64,000 nt of DNA from Variovorax sp. OK212 (GTDB lineage Bacteria > Pseudomonadota > Gammaproteobacteria > Burkholderiales > Burkholderiaceae_C). The stretch covers positions 186,001 through 250,000 of the forward strand of contig NZ_FOLP01000002.1 of the NCBI RefSeq assembly GCF_900112425.1. The letters are read 5' to 3'. The notes beneath the pieces were generated by a model. That model searched no databases, was not told where the DNA came from, and saw nothing but the letters and a program-made list of their open reading frames with translations. Position numbers and translations under genes: made by a program. Within the stretch, counting starts at the first letter, position 1, and the number at the start of each line of letters is the position of its first letter. Shown here piece by piece: positions 28,827 to 36,751 of this stretch.

Positions 28827-31082
28827 ATGCTGGGGCCCCGCGCCGCGCCCCGGGTTCGCGAAGCTCTGCGCATTGCGCTGAGCCACTACGTCGCGAGCGG
28901 GCTGACCGTGGCGCTCGGCCTGCTGTTCATCTCGGGCGGCATCCACCTGTGGCTGGGCACCCTCGCGGCCTCGGCCGCCGCCACCGGCGTGATCGTCACC
29001 GCGCCGCCCGACCTGCCCGGCCCGCGCCGCGGCAAGTTCTTCCAGATGCTGCCGGCGCCGCTCATCGGGCTGCCGCTGTTCTTCGCGGTGCAGATGCTGC
29101 ACACCGCGCCCATCCGCCTCGGGCTGCTGCTGGTGCCCGCCACCTTCATGGCCTTCCTGGCCATGGCCTGGGGCAAGCGCGGCATCCCGATCGCGATCGC
29201 GGTGATGTTCTCGATGGTCTTCTCCATGGCCACGCCGGCACCCGGCGGCATGGCCGACGCCCTGCAGCGCACCTGGGAGTTCGGGCTGGGCGCGGGGCTG
29301 TACGTCATCTGGGCCACGCTGGCCAACCTGGCGCTCAACGGGCGCTTTCGCACGCAGTCGGTGGCCGACGTGCTGTATTCGCTGGCCGCGCTCATGCGCA
29401 CCGAGGCCAGCCAGTTCCTGCCGCAGGACGAGACCCGCGACGTGCGCGACACGCCCGCGCCGCTGCTGGGCCAGCTGCTGCGCGAGCAGGCCGCGCTGGC
29501 CGACCAGCTGCAGGCCACGCGCGACATCGTGCTGGAGTCGCCGCGCACGCCGCGCCGCCAGCGGCTGGCCGCCATGCTGGTGATCGTGCTCGAGATGCGC
29601 GACCAGCTGCTGGCCAGCGAGCTCGACCTCGACACCCTGCGCGCCCACCCCGCGCATGCCGAGGCGCTCATCGAGATGCGCACCGTGCTCGAGGAACTGT
29701 CCGACGAGACCATCGCGCTGGCCGACGCCCTGCTGCTGCGCCGCCAGCCCGACGCCGTGGCCGACCGCCGCCCGCGGCTGGCGGCCATCCACGTGTCCGC
29801 GGACGACAGCGCCAATGCGCTGGGCGGCACCGGCGGCCACATCGGCCCCACGGCGGCCATGCTCGCGCGCGGGCTGGCAAGCCGCATCGGCCACATCAAC
29901 GACGAGGTGCTGCGCCTGTCGGCCATGGCGCGCGGCGACGCCGAGCCCAACCTGGCCGTGGTGCGCGCCAACTGGCAGATGTTCGTGAGCCCGACCGACT
30001 GGTCGCTGCGCCCCTTCTTCACGCTGTGGCGCTGGGACCAGCCGCCGCTGCGCCACGCCATTCGCGCCGCGCTGGCCATTGCCGCGGGCTACGCCATTGC
30101 CGTGTCGATGCCCTGGGGTTCGCACGACTACTGGATCCTGCTGACCATCGTGGTGGTGCTGCGCGGCAGCCTGTCGCAGACGCTGGAGCGGCGCAACGCG
30201 CGCGTGGCCGGCACGCTGCTGGGCTGCGTGCTCGCGGTGGGGCTGCTGTCGGCGCATCCGTCGGCGCTGATGCTGCTGGTGATCGTGACCGTGGCGCAGG
30301 CCATTGCGCACAGCTTCGCGGTGCGCCGCTACCTCATCACCGCGGTGGCGGCCACCGTGCTCGGCCTGGTGCAGGCCCACCTGCTGAACGTGGGCGTGGC
30401 GCCCATCTTCGCGCTGTTCGAGCGCATTGCCGACACGCTCATCGGCGCCACGCTGGCCTGGGGCTTCTGCTACGTGCTGCCTTCGTGGGAGCGCACGCAG
30501 ATCCCGGCGCTGGTGGCGCGCGTGCTCACCGCGCAGGCGCGCCATGCGCGCCTGGCGCTCGGCCTGGGCCAGCTGCAGGCCGTCGACAGCAGCCCCGAAC
30601 TCGAATGGCGCCTCGCGCGCCGCGAGGCCTACGACAGCCTCTCCGCGCTGGTGCAGGCCACGCAGCGTTCGCTGTCCGAACCGCGCGCGGTGCAGCCGCC
30701 GCTGGAGCCGCTGGAGCACCTGCAGGCCCACAGCTACCAGCTGCTCGCGCAGCTGAGCGCCGTGAAGTCGATGCTCGTGCTGCGGCGCGACCGCCTCACG
30801 CCGGGCGAGGTCGAAGGGCCGATCAGCCGGACTTCGCAACGAATCGAAGCCGCCATCGGAACTCTGCCCACCACCGGGCCCTCTCACCCCGAGAGCCCGG
30901 GTTCGACCACCGTCGGCGGTCCGATCCCCTTGCCTGACCCGTTCGACAACGACATCAGCCCCTGGCTGCTGCGCCGGCTCGATCTGGCCACGGCACTCGC
31001 CACGCAGCTGCGCGACGACGCAGCGCGCATTCTTCAACCTCTGAACGAGACAACGGAACAAGCAAAGACGACCACCGCCTGA
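28827..31082 (+). CDS. FUSC-family inner-membrane protein (YccS/AaeB-like)
   Basis: This is a protein of about 751 residues with two membrane bundles of five to six helices (about residues 20-175 and 405-555), each followed by a long soluble helical segment. This is the duplicated layout of YccS and the aromatic-acid exporter AaeB. The second bundle contains HDYWILLTIVVVLRGSLSQTLERR, the typical FUSC core with an RG and ER pair; no function can be read beyond possible export of aromatic acids or stress protection. ATG at 28827 or GTG at 28821 could start; both couple it to suhB. Its stop overlaps the MscS start by one base. Confidence 0.87.
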   Translation: MLGPRAAPRVREALRIALSHYVASGLTVALGLLFISGGIHLWLGTLAASAAATGVIVTAPPDLPGPRRGKFFQMLPAPLIGLPLFFAVQMLHTAPIRLGLLLVPATFMAFLAMAWGKRGIPIAIAVMFSMVFSMATPAPGGMADALQRTWEFGLGAGLYVIWATLANLALNGRFRTQSVADVLYSLAALMRTEASQFLPQDETRDVRDTPAPLLGQLLREQAALADQLQATRDIVLESPRTPRRQRLAAMLVIVLEMRDQLLASELDLDTLRAHPAHAEALIEMRTVLEELSDETIALADALLLRRQPDAVADRRPRLAAIHVSADDSANALGGTGGHIGPTAAMLARGLASRIGHINDEVLRLSAMARGDAEPNLAVVRANWQMFVSPTDWSLRPFFTLWRWDQPPLRHAIRAALAIAAGYAIAVSMPWGSHDYWILLTIVVVLRGSLSQTLERRNARVAGTLLGCVLAVGLLSAHPSALMLLVIVTVAQAIAHSFAVRRYLITAVAATVLGLVQAHLLNVGVAPIFALFERIADTLIGATLAWGFCYVLPSWERTQIPALVARVLTAQARHARLALGLGQLQAVDSSPELEWRLARREAYDSLSALVQATQRSLSEPRAVQPPLEPLEHLQAHSYQLLAQLSAVKSMLVLRRDRLTPGEVEGPISRTSQRIEAAIGTLPTTGPSHPESPGSTTVGGPIPLPDPFDNDISPWLLRRLDLATALATQLRDDAARILQPLNETTEQAKTTTA

Positions 31083-32173
31083 TGATCAAAGAGATACTCG
31101 CCCACCCCTGGTTCGGCACATGGGTTGCCGCCCTGATCGCAGTTCCCCTTTCTCTTCTCGCCCACCGCATCGGCGGCCTTGTGTTGAGGCGGATCACCCG
31201 CCCGGCCCCGACGATCCACACGATGGTGGTCAATTGCAACGCCGCGGCGCGCATCGTGCTGCCGCTGGTTGCGCTCAATGTGGTGTGGCAAGGCGCGCCC
31301 GACGACCTGCGCTTCATCGGCAACGTGCGCCATCTCACCGGCCTGCTGCTCATCGCGTCGACCACCTGGCTCGCGGTGAAGGCCATCAGCGGTTTCGCCG
31401 ACGGCGTGCTCGCGCAGAACCCTTCCGACATCGCCGACAACCTGCAGGCGCGCCGCGTGCTCACGCAAACCCGCGTGCTCGCGCGCACCGCCGCCACGGT
31501 GGTGCTGGTGGCCGGCGGCGCCATGATGCTCATGACCTTCCCCGGCGCGCGCCAGGTGGGTGCGAGCCTGCTGGCCTCGGCGGGTGTCATCGGCATCGTG
31601 GCCGGCCTGGCGGCCAAGCCGGTGTTCAGCAACCTCATTGCAGGGCTGCAGATTGCGCTGGCGCAGCCCATCCGCATCGACGACGTGCTGGTGGTCGAAG
31701 GCGAATGGGGCCGTGTGGAAGAGATCACCGGCACCTTCGTGGTGATGAAGATCTGGGACGAGCGCCGGCTGATCCTGCCGCTGACCTACTTCATCGAGAA
31801 GCCGTTCCAGAACTGGACGCGGCATTCCTCGCAGCTGCTGGGCGCGGTGTTCGTCTACGCCGACTACGGCATGCCGCTCGCGCCGCTGCGCGAAGAGGCC
31901 GAGCGCATCGTGAAGGCCGCGCCCGAGTGGGACGGCCGCTTCTTCAACCTGCGCGTGACCGACGCCACCGAGCGCACCATGCAGATCCGCGTGCTGTGCA
32001 CGGCCGCCACCTCGGGCCTGGCCTTCGACCTGCGCTGCAGCGTGCGCGAGGGGCTCATCGACTTCATGCAGCGCGAGTACCCGCAGTTCCTGCCGAAGAT
32101 GCGCATCGAGACCGACGGCCCGCAGGAGCGCGAGCAGCCGAGGGCGATGCCCGGCGTGGCCTCCATCGGCTGA
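31082..32173 (+). CDS. MscS-family mechanosensitive ion channel
   Basis: This 363-residue protein has four membrane helices. The pore-lining one is about residues 160-185, rich in Ala/Gly (GASLLASAGVIGIVAGLAAKP), followed by NLIAGLQIALAQPIRIDD, the hallmark of MscS channels, then the beta domain and a C-terminal cytoplasmic cage. It opens under membrane tension to release solutes in hypo-osmotic shock. The ATG shares its A with the preceding TGA stop (TGATG). The unit suhB-FUSC-mscS ends here and is followed by a 9-base tandem repeat that begins right after the stop. Confidence 0.92.
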   Translation: MIKEILAHPWFGTWVAALIAVPLSLLAHRIGGLVLRRITRPAPTIHTMVVNCNAAARIVLPLVALNVVWQGAPDDLRFIGNVRHLTGLLLIASTTWLAVKAISGFADGVLAQNPSDIADNLQARRVLTQTRVLARTAATVVLVAGGAMMLMTFPGARQVGASLLASAGVIGIVAGLAAKPVFSNLIAGLQIALAQPIRIDDVLVVEGEWGRVEEITGTFVVMKIWDERRLILPLTYFIEKPFQNWTRHSSQLLGAVFVYADYGMPLAPLREEAERIVKAAPEWDGRFFNLRVTDATERTMQIRVLCTAATSGLAFDLRCSVREGLIDFMQREYPQFLPKMRIETDGPQEREQPRAMPGVASIG

Positions 32174-32215
32174 ATCGCCTGGATCGCCTGGATCGCCTGG
32201 ATCGCCTGGATCGTC
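32174..32215. repeat. 9-base tandem repeat immediately after mscS
   Basis: Four copies of ATCGCCTGG plus a partial fifth start at the base after the mscS stop codon. No hairpin or U-tract accompanies them. It is one of several 9-10-base arrays in the window, most others lying in coding sequence in multiples of three. Confidence 0.9.
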
Positions 32216-32257
32216 AAAAAGGCCTGACCGGATTGCGGAGAAAGCCGAAAGCAAGAA

Positions 32258-32289
32258 GATAAGAATCATTCTCAACTATCATTGAGAAT
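32258..32289. promoter_or_regulatory. Fur-box-like site and overlapping palindrome before the ECF sigma gene
   Basis: GATAAGAATCATTCTCA (32258-32274) matches the Fur consensus GATAATGATAATCATTATC over most positions. It overlaps a perfect inverted repeat ATTCTCAA-N6-TTGAGAAT (32268-32289), giving the stepped double-dyad layout of many Fur operators. It lies 22-53 bases before the ATG of the ECF sigma factor, where Fe-Fur would block transcription under iron sufficiency. Confidence 0.8.
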
Positions 32290-32310
32290 TCCTTCTTACA
32301 GCTTGCTTCC

Positions 32311-32829
32311 ATGCTCGGCGCGTCTTCCCCCTCGCAGGACCTTTTGCATTCGCTCTACAGCGAAAACCAGCGGTGGCTGGTCCAGTGGTTGCGCCGCAGC
32401 ACCGCCAGCGTCCATGAAGCCGCCGACCTGGCACAGGACACCTTCGTGCGGGTCGTGCAGCGCTGCCCCGACGAGATTCGCGAGCCCCGCGCCTTCCTGG
32501 CCACCATTGCGCGCGGCGTGCTCATCGACCATTGCCGCCGCATGGCGCTGGAGCGCGCCTACCTCGAGATGCTCGCGCGGATGCCCGAGGCCTGCGCGCC
32601 GTCGCCCGAGGAGCGCGCCATCGCGCTGCAGACCCTGGAGCAGCTCGACCGCATGCTCGACGGCCTCGGCAGCAAGGCCCGCAGCGCCTTCCTGCTGGCC
32701 CAGCTCGACGGCCTGCCCCACCGCGAGATCGCCTCGCGCCTGGGCGTGACCGTGAGCTCGGTCGAGAAGTACATCGCCGGCGCGTTCCGCCACTGCTACC
32801 GCATCGCCTACCAGGACGGCGCGGCGTGA
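32311..32829 (+). CDS. ECF sigma factor, FecI/HurI-type
   Basis: This 172-residue sigma-70 family protein has region 2 (residues about 12-80: LVQWLRRSTASVHEAADLAQDTFVRV) and region 4 (about 112-165: LDGLPHREIASRLGVTVSSVEKYI), separated by a short linker. FecI-type factors direct RNA polymerase to promoters of TonB-receptor genes when their FecR partner relays a surface signal. The gene follows a Fur-box-like site and is followed, 2 bases after its stop, by a FecR gene and then a heme-receptor gene; this order matches HurI-HurR-BhuR of Bordetella. Confidence 0.93.
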   Translation: MLGASSPSQDLLHSLYSENQRWLVQWLRRSTASVHEAADLAQDTFVRVVQRCPDEIREPRAFLATIARGVLIDHCRRMALERAYLEMLARMPEACAPSPEERAIALQTLEQLDRMLDGLGSKARSAFLLAQLDGLPHREIASRLGVTVSSVEKYIAGAFRHCYRIAYQDGAA

Positions 32830-32831
32830 AC

Positions 32832-33818
32832 ATGGGCGCCAAGGCCGAATTCAGCGCCGGTCCCGACGACACCGTCGTCGACCAGGCCATCCACTGGCTG
32901 ATGCGGCTGCAGTCCGGCCAGGCCTCTCCTTCCGACTGGCAGGCCTTTCGCGACTGGCGCGAAGCGCGCGCCGACCATGCCGTGGCCTGGGAGCGCCTGC
33001 AGGGCATCCAGGCCCGCTTCACCGAGCTGCCGGCGCAACCCACGCGCACCGTGCTGGAGAACGCTCGCAAGGACGTCACCCGCCGCCGCGCCATGCGCAC
33101 GCTGGGCGTGGTGCTCGGCGGCGGCGTGGTGCTGTGGCTCGTGCGCGCGCAAGCCCCGGCGGATTCCCTGCTGGCCAGCTACGGCACCGGCGTGGGCGAG
33201 CAGCTGCGCGTGGCGCTGGACGACGGCAGCATGCTGGTGCTGGGCTCGTCCACGCGCGCCGACGTGCGCTTCGACGCGAACGAGCGCCGCATCCTGCTGC
33301 GCCAGGGCCGCGTGATGGCCACCACCGGCGCCGACGCCGACGTGGCGCAGTCGCGGCCCTTCTTCATCGAGACCGGCCACGGCCGCGTGCGTGCGCTGGG
33401 CACGCGCTTCTGCGTTTCGCTGGGCGCCGACGGCAGTGAAGTGCAGGTGTTCGAGGACGCCGTGCGCATCCGCCCGGCGGCCGGCACGGCCACGCGCACG
33501 CTCGAGGCCGGCCAGCGTGCCTGGTTCGACGCGCAAGGCGTGCACGACGCCGGCCCGCTCGAGGCCGACGCCGACGCCTGGGCCGACGGCCTGCTGGTGG
33601 CGCGCGAGATGAAACTGTCAGACCTCGTGGCCGAGCTCGCGCCCTACCGCCGCGGGCGCCTGGCCTGCGACGCCGACGTGGCCGAGCTGCGCATCTCGGG
33701 CGTCTTCAGCCTCACCGACACCGACCGCACGCTGTCGCTCGTCGAGAAGACGCTGCCCGTGCGCGTGGCCACCGCCACCCGCTACTGGGTCACGCTGAAG
33801 GCCAGGGCGCCGCGCTGA
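32832..33818 (+). CDS. FecR-family anti-sigma/signal relay protein
   Basis: This 328-residue protein has a cytoplasmic DUF4880-type N-terminus binding sigma factor (QAIHWLMRLQSG...DWQAFRDWR). One membrane helix follows (about 86-103, LGVVLGGGVVLWLVRAQ), then a periplasmic FecR domain and a C-terminal secretin/STN-like segment. It transmits receptor occupancy across the inner membrane and releases the ECF factor. ATG at 32832 or GTG at 32826 could start; the GTG overlaps the sigma stop. Lying between the sigma and receptor genes it completes a cell-surface signalling triad. Confidence 0.93.
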   Translation: MGAKAEFSAGPDDTVVDQAIHWLMRLQSGQASPSDWQAFRDWREARADHAVAWERLQGIQARFTELPAQPTRTVLENARKDVTRRRAMRTLGVVLGGGVVLWLVRAQAPADSLLASYGTGVGEQLRVALDDGSMLVLGSSTRADVRFDANERRILLRQGRVMATTGADADVAQSRPFFIETGHGRVRALGTRFCVSLGADGSEVQVFEDAVRIRPAAGTATRTLEAGQRAWFDAQGVHDAGPLEADADAWADGLLVAREMKLSDLVAELAPYRRGRLACDADVAELRISGVFSLTDTDRTLSLVEKTLPVRVATATRYWVTLKARAPR

Positions 33819-34050
33819 GCACGCCGGGAGCGCGCCCCGCGGCGCGCTGAACACGCCGGAACGCGCCGCGCGGCGCGGCGCGCCGTCCCCACCCTCGCTG
33901 AAATTCTTTTGCCGGTCCGTTGCGGATTCGCGCATCTCGTTCGACCTATTCCACAGAGCGGCTCGAAAGCCGCCGCACTTTCCGAGTTCACGGACCCCAC
34001 GGCAGTCGCCACCCCGTTCAGCCACGAAGGGCTTACCAAAGGATCCGCAG
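33819..34050. promoter_or_regulatory. fecR/receptor spacer: direct repeat and possible ECF promoter
   Basis: The first part holds two adjacent imperfect copies of an approximately 31-base GC-rich unit (33815-33846 and 33847-33878), the first including the fecR stop. After it comes GAAATTCTTTTGCC (33900-33913), resembling the GGAAAT -35 of fecA-type promoters, followed within about 16 bases by CGTTGCGG. This is where the ECF factor would start receptor transcription. No exact -10 can be assigned and the match is by eye. Confidence 0.4.
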
Positions 34051-36681
34051 ATGTCTTCCCCCCGCCCGCCGCACGCCCGTGGCGAGCCTCGCCATTCCCT
34101 GCTCGCGCTGGGCATCGCCGCCGCGCTGTGCACCGTGTCCCACGGTGCAGCGCATGCGCAAGCCGGCGCCGCCCCCTCACCCGCACCCGCGCGCGCCGCC
34201 GCCGGCGCGGCCCTCAGGACCTACAGCATCGGCGCCGGCCCGCTCGACGACGCGCTGCAGCGCTTCGCGCGCCAGGCCGGCGTGCTGATCTCGTTCGACC
34301 CCGCCGTGGTGCGCGGCCTGCGCACCGACGGCTTCAACGGCGAGGCCAGCGTGGCGGGCGTGCTGGGTGCGCTCATTGCGCCGCACCCGCTGGCCGCGCA
34401 GAGCGACGGGCCCGACGCGTGGCGCATCCGCGCGGCGCCGCGCCCGGTGGCGCCGCCCGCCGGCGGCATGCCCTCGGCCTCGGGCGGCGACCTGCCGCCG
34501 GTGGTGGTCACGGCCGACCGCGACGCGCGCCAGCGCGCGTACGACACGCCGGCCTCGGTGGCCGTGATCACGCGCGAGGACATGGACCGCCTGCCGCCGC
34601 GCAACACCAGCGACGTGCTGGCCGACGTGCCGGGCCTGTACACCTCGCAGGGCCGCGACAACCCCGGCGTGTCGGTCAACATGCGCGGCCTGCAGGACTT
34701 CGGCCGCGTCAACGTGATGATCGACGGCACGCGGCAGAACTTCCAGCAGAGCGGCCACGGCTCCAACGGTTCGGTCTACCTCGACCCCGAGCTGCTGGGC
34801 GGCGTGGACATCACCAAGGGCGCGAGCTCCACGGTGGGCGGCGCCGGAATGATCGCGGGCATCGTCAACTTCCGCACGCTGGAAGTGGACGACATCGTGC
34901 GCGAGGGCCAGACGCTGGGCGCGCGCGTCAACGCCACCTCCGGCACCAACGCCTACAGGTTCGCCGGCAGCACCGCGCTGGGCATCAAGGCGAGCCCCGA
35001 CGTCGACGTGGTCATGGTCGCCAGCCGCAAGAAGATGGGCATGTTCGAGATGGGCCAGCGCGGCTCCATTGCCGACAACGAGGGCCTGGACAAGGTGGTG
35101 CACGGCGTGAACCGCCTCACCAAGCAGGACCAGAGCTCGGCGCTGCTGAAGGGCACCTGGCGCTTGGCGCCGGGGCAGCAGGTCAAGCTGAGCTACGTGG
35201 GCTTCGACGCGAAGTTCGGCGAAAACAGCGACAGCGGCGTGGAGGCCGGCGGCGGCGCCATGATGAACCACGTGCGCAGCGACACCCTGTTGGGCAACTA
35301 CAACTGGAAGCCGGCCGGCAACCCGTGGATCGACCTCGCGGCCAGCCTCTACTACACGCGCACCAGCAACAAGGCACACCGCGCGGCCGGCGGCCTGCTC
35401 GACGGCAACGAATACAACCTGCAGTACCAGACCAGCACGGTGGGCGGCACGCTGCAGAACAGCTCGGGCATGAAGCTCGGCCCGCTGGACGCCGTGTTCA
35501 AGACCGGCGGCGAGTTCTTCCAGGACAAGACCGACCCCAAGGCCCAGTCGCTGAGCGTGGGCGCCGACGCCGGCACCACCGCGCTGTACACCGGCGCCAC
35601 GCCCGCGGGCACGCGCACCGTGGCCAGCCTGTTCGGCGAGCTCAGCCTGCTGCGCGGCGACTGGCTCGAAGTGACCGGCGGCATGCGCTACGACTGGTAC
35701 GGCCTGCAGGGCAGCGGGCGCATGCGCGTGGGCTCCATCGCCAACCCGGCCGGCGTGCGCCCCGCCACCACCGCGCTGTTCACCAACTTCGAGACCGACC
35801 GCCACAACGGCGCCATGTCGCCGAAGATTTCCATCGCGGTGAAGCCCGTCGAGCAGGTGCAGCTGTTCGCCAACTTCGGGCGCAGCATGCGCCCGCCCGC
35901 GCTCACCGAGACGCTGCTGTGGGGCCAGCACGTGGGGAGCCTGTTTCCGTACTACCCCAACCCCAACCTGTTCGCCGAACGCGCGCGCACCTGGGAGGTG
36001 GGCAGCAACGCCAACTTCAGCGACCTGCTGGCGCGCGGCGACAAGCTGCGCATGAAGGCCGCGTGGTTCAACAGCCGCGTGAACAACTACATCACGCAGG
36101 CGCGCGTGATGTCGCCCATCAGCACCGCGGCGGGCGGCACCTTCGGCCCGTATTCGTACGTGAACCTGGACGACCCGTTTCGCAACCGCGGCCTCGAGCT
36201 GCAGGCCGACTACGACGCGGGCACCGTGTTCGGCGGCATCAGCTACACGCACCTGATCGTGGACACCGGCACGGGCGGCTACGACCCGTTCCCGCTCGGC
36301 AGCCTCACCGGCTACCCGGCCAGCGGCACGCTGGGCAAGGCCAACGGCGCCAACATCCAGTACGTGCTGCCGCCGCGCAAGAACCTCAGCGTGACGGCGG
36401 GCGTGCGCCTGCTCGACGGCAAGCTCACGGTGGGCGGGCGCATGAGCTTCCAGTCGCCCAGCAACAACCGCAGCAGCTGGACCGCCGACAACGCCGAGAC
36501 CTACAACGGCAAGGCCTGGCACCTGTACGGCCTGTGGGCCAGCTACGAGATCAACAAGCACCTCACGTTGCGCATGGCCGTGAACAACCTGCGCGACCTG
36601 AACTACGCCGAGATGCAGGGCGCCGCGTACTTCGCCGGCCCGGGGCGCACGGCCACCGTGACGCTGTCGGCCCGGTTCTGA
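34051..36681 (+). CDS. TonB-dependent heme/hemoglobin receptor with STN signalling domain
   Basis: This 876-residue outer membrane receptor has a signal peptide (to about A37). An STN domain (about 55-110, LDDALQRFARQAGVLISFD) is the part that talks to FecR. A plug begins near residue 155 (VVVTADRD...TPASVAVITREDMDR) and a 22-strand barrel ends in Phe (TVTLSARF). The heme-receptor signature is visible: MRPP at 613-616 in the place of FRAP, H627, and NPNL at 637-640. It imports heme, probably from hemoproteins, using TonB energy. Adjacent sigma and FecR genes should induce it when heme binds. A heme oxygenase gene lies downstream in the same direction. Confidence 0.93.
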   Translation: MSSPRPPHARGEPRHSLLALGIAAALCTVSHGAAHAQAGAAPSPAPARAAAGAALRTYSIGAGPLDDALQRFARQAGVLISFDPAVVRGLRTDGFNGEASVAGVLGALIAPHPLAAQSDGPDAWRIRAAPRPVAPPAGGMPSASGGDLPPVVVTADRDARQRAYDTPASVAVITREDMDRLPPRNTSDVLADVPGLYTSQGRDNPGVSVNMRGLQDFGRVNVMIDGTRQNFQQSGHGSNGSVYLDPELLGGVDITKGASSTVGGAGMIAGIVNFRTLEVDDIVREGQTLGARVNATSGTNAYRFAGSTALGIKASPDVDVVMVASRKKMGMFEMGQRGSIADNEGLDKVVHGVNRLTKQDQSSALLKGTWRLAPGQQVKLSYVGFDAKFGENSDSGVEAGGGAMMNHVRSDTLLGNYNWKPAGNPWIDLAASLYYTRTSNKAHRAAGGLLDGNEYNLQYQTSTVGGTLQNSSGMKLGPLDAVFKTGGEFFQDKTDPKAQSLSVGADAGTTALYTGATPAGTRTVASLFGELSLLRGDWLEVTGGMRYDWYGLQGSGRMRVGSIANPAGVRPATTALFTNFETDRHNGAMSPKISIAVKPVEQVQLFANFGRSMRPPALTETLLWGQHVGSLFPYYPNPNLFAERARTWEVGSNANFSDLLARGDKLRMKAAWFNSRVNNYITQARVMSPISTAAGGTFGPYSYVNLDDPFRNRGLELQADYDAGTVFGGISYTHLIVDTGTGGYDPFPLGSLTGYPASGTLGKANGANIQYVLPPRKNLSVTAGVRLLDGKLTVGGRMSFQSPSNNRSSWTADNAETYNGKAWHLYGLWASYEINKHLTLRMAVNNLRDLNYAEMQGAAYFAGPGRTATVTLSARF

Positions 36682-36751
36682 CACCGCCGCAACCCCCTTG
36701 CGCTTCGCTTTTTCCCTTCTTTCCATTTCCTTCTTGCGAGATCGAATCCGT

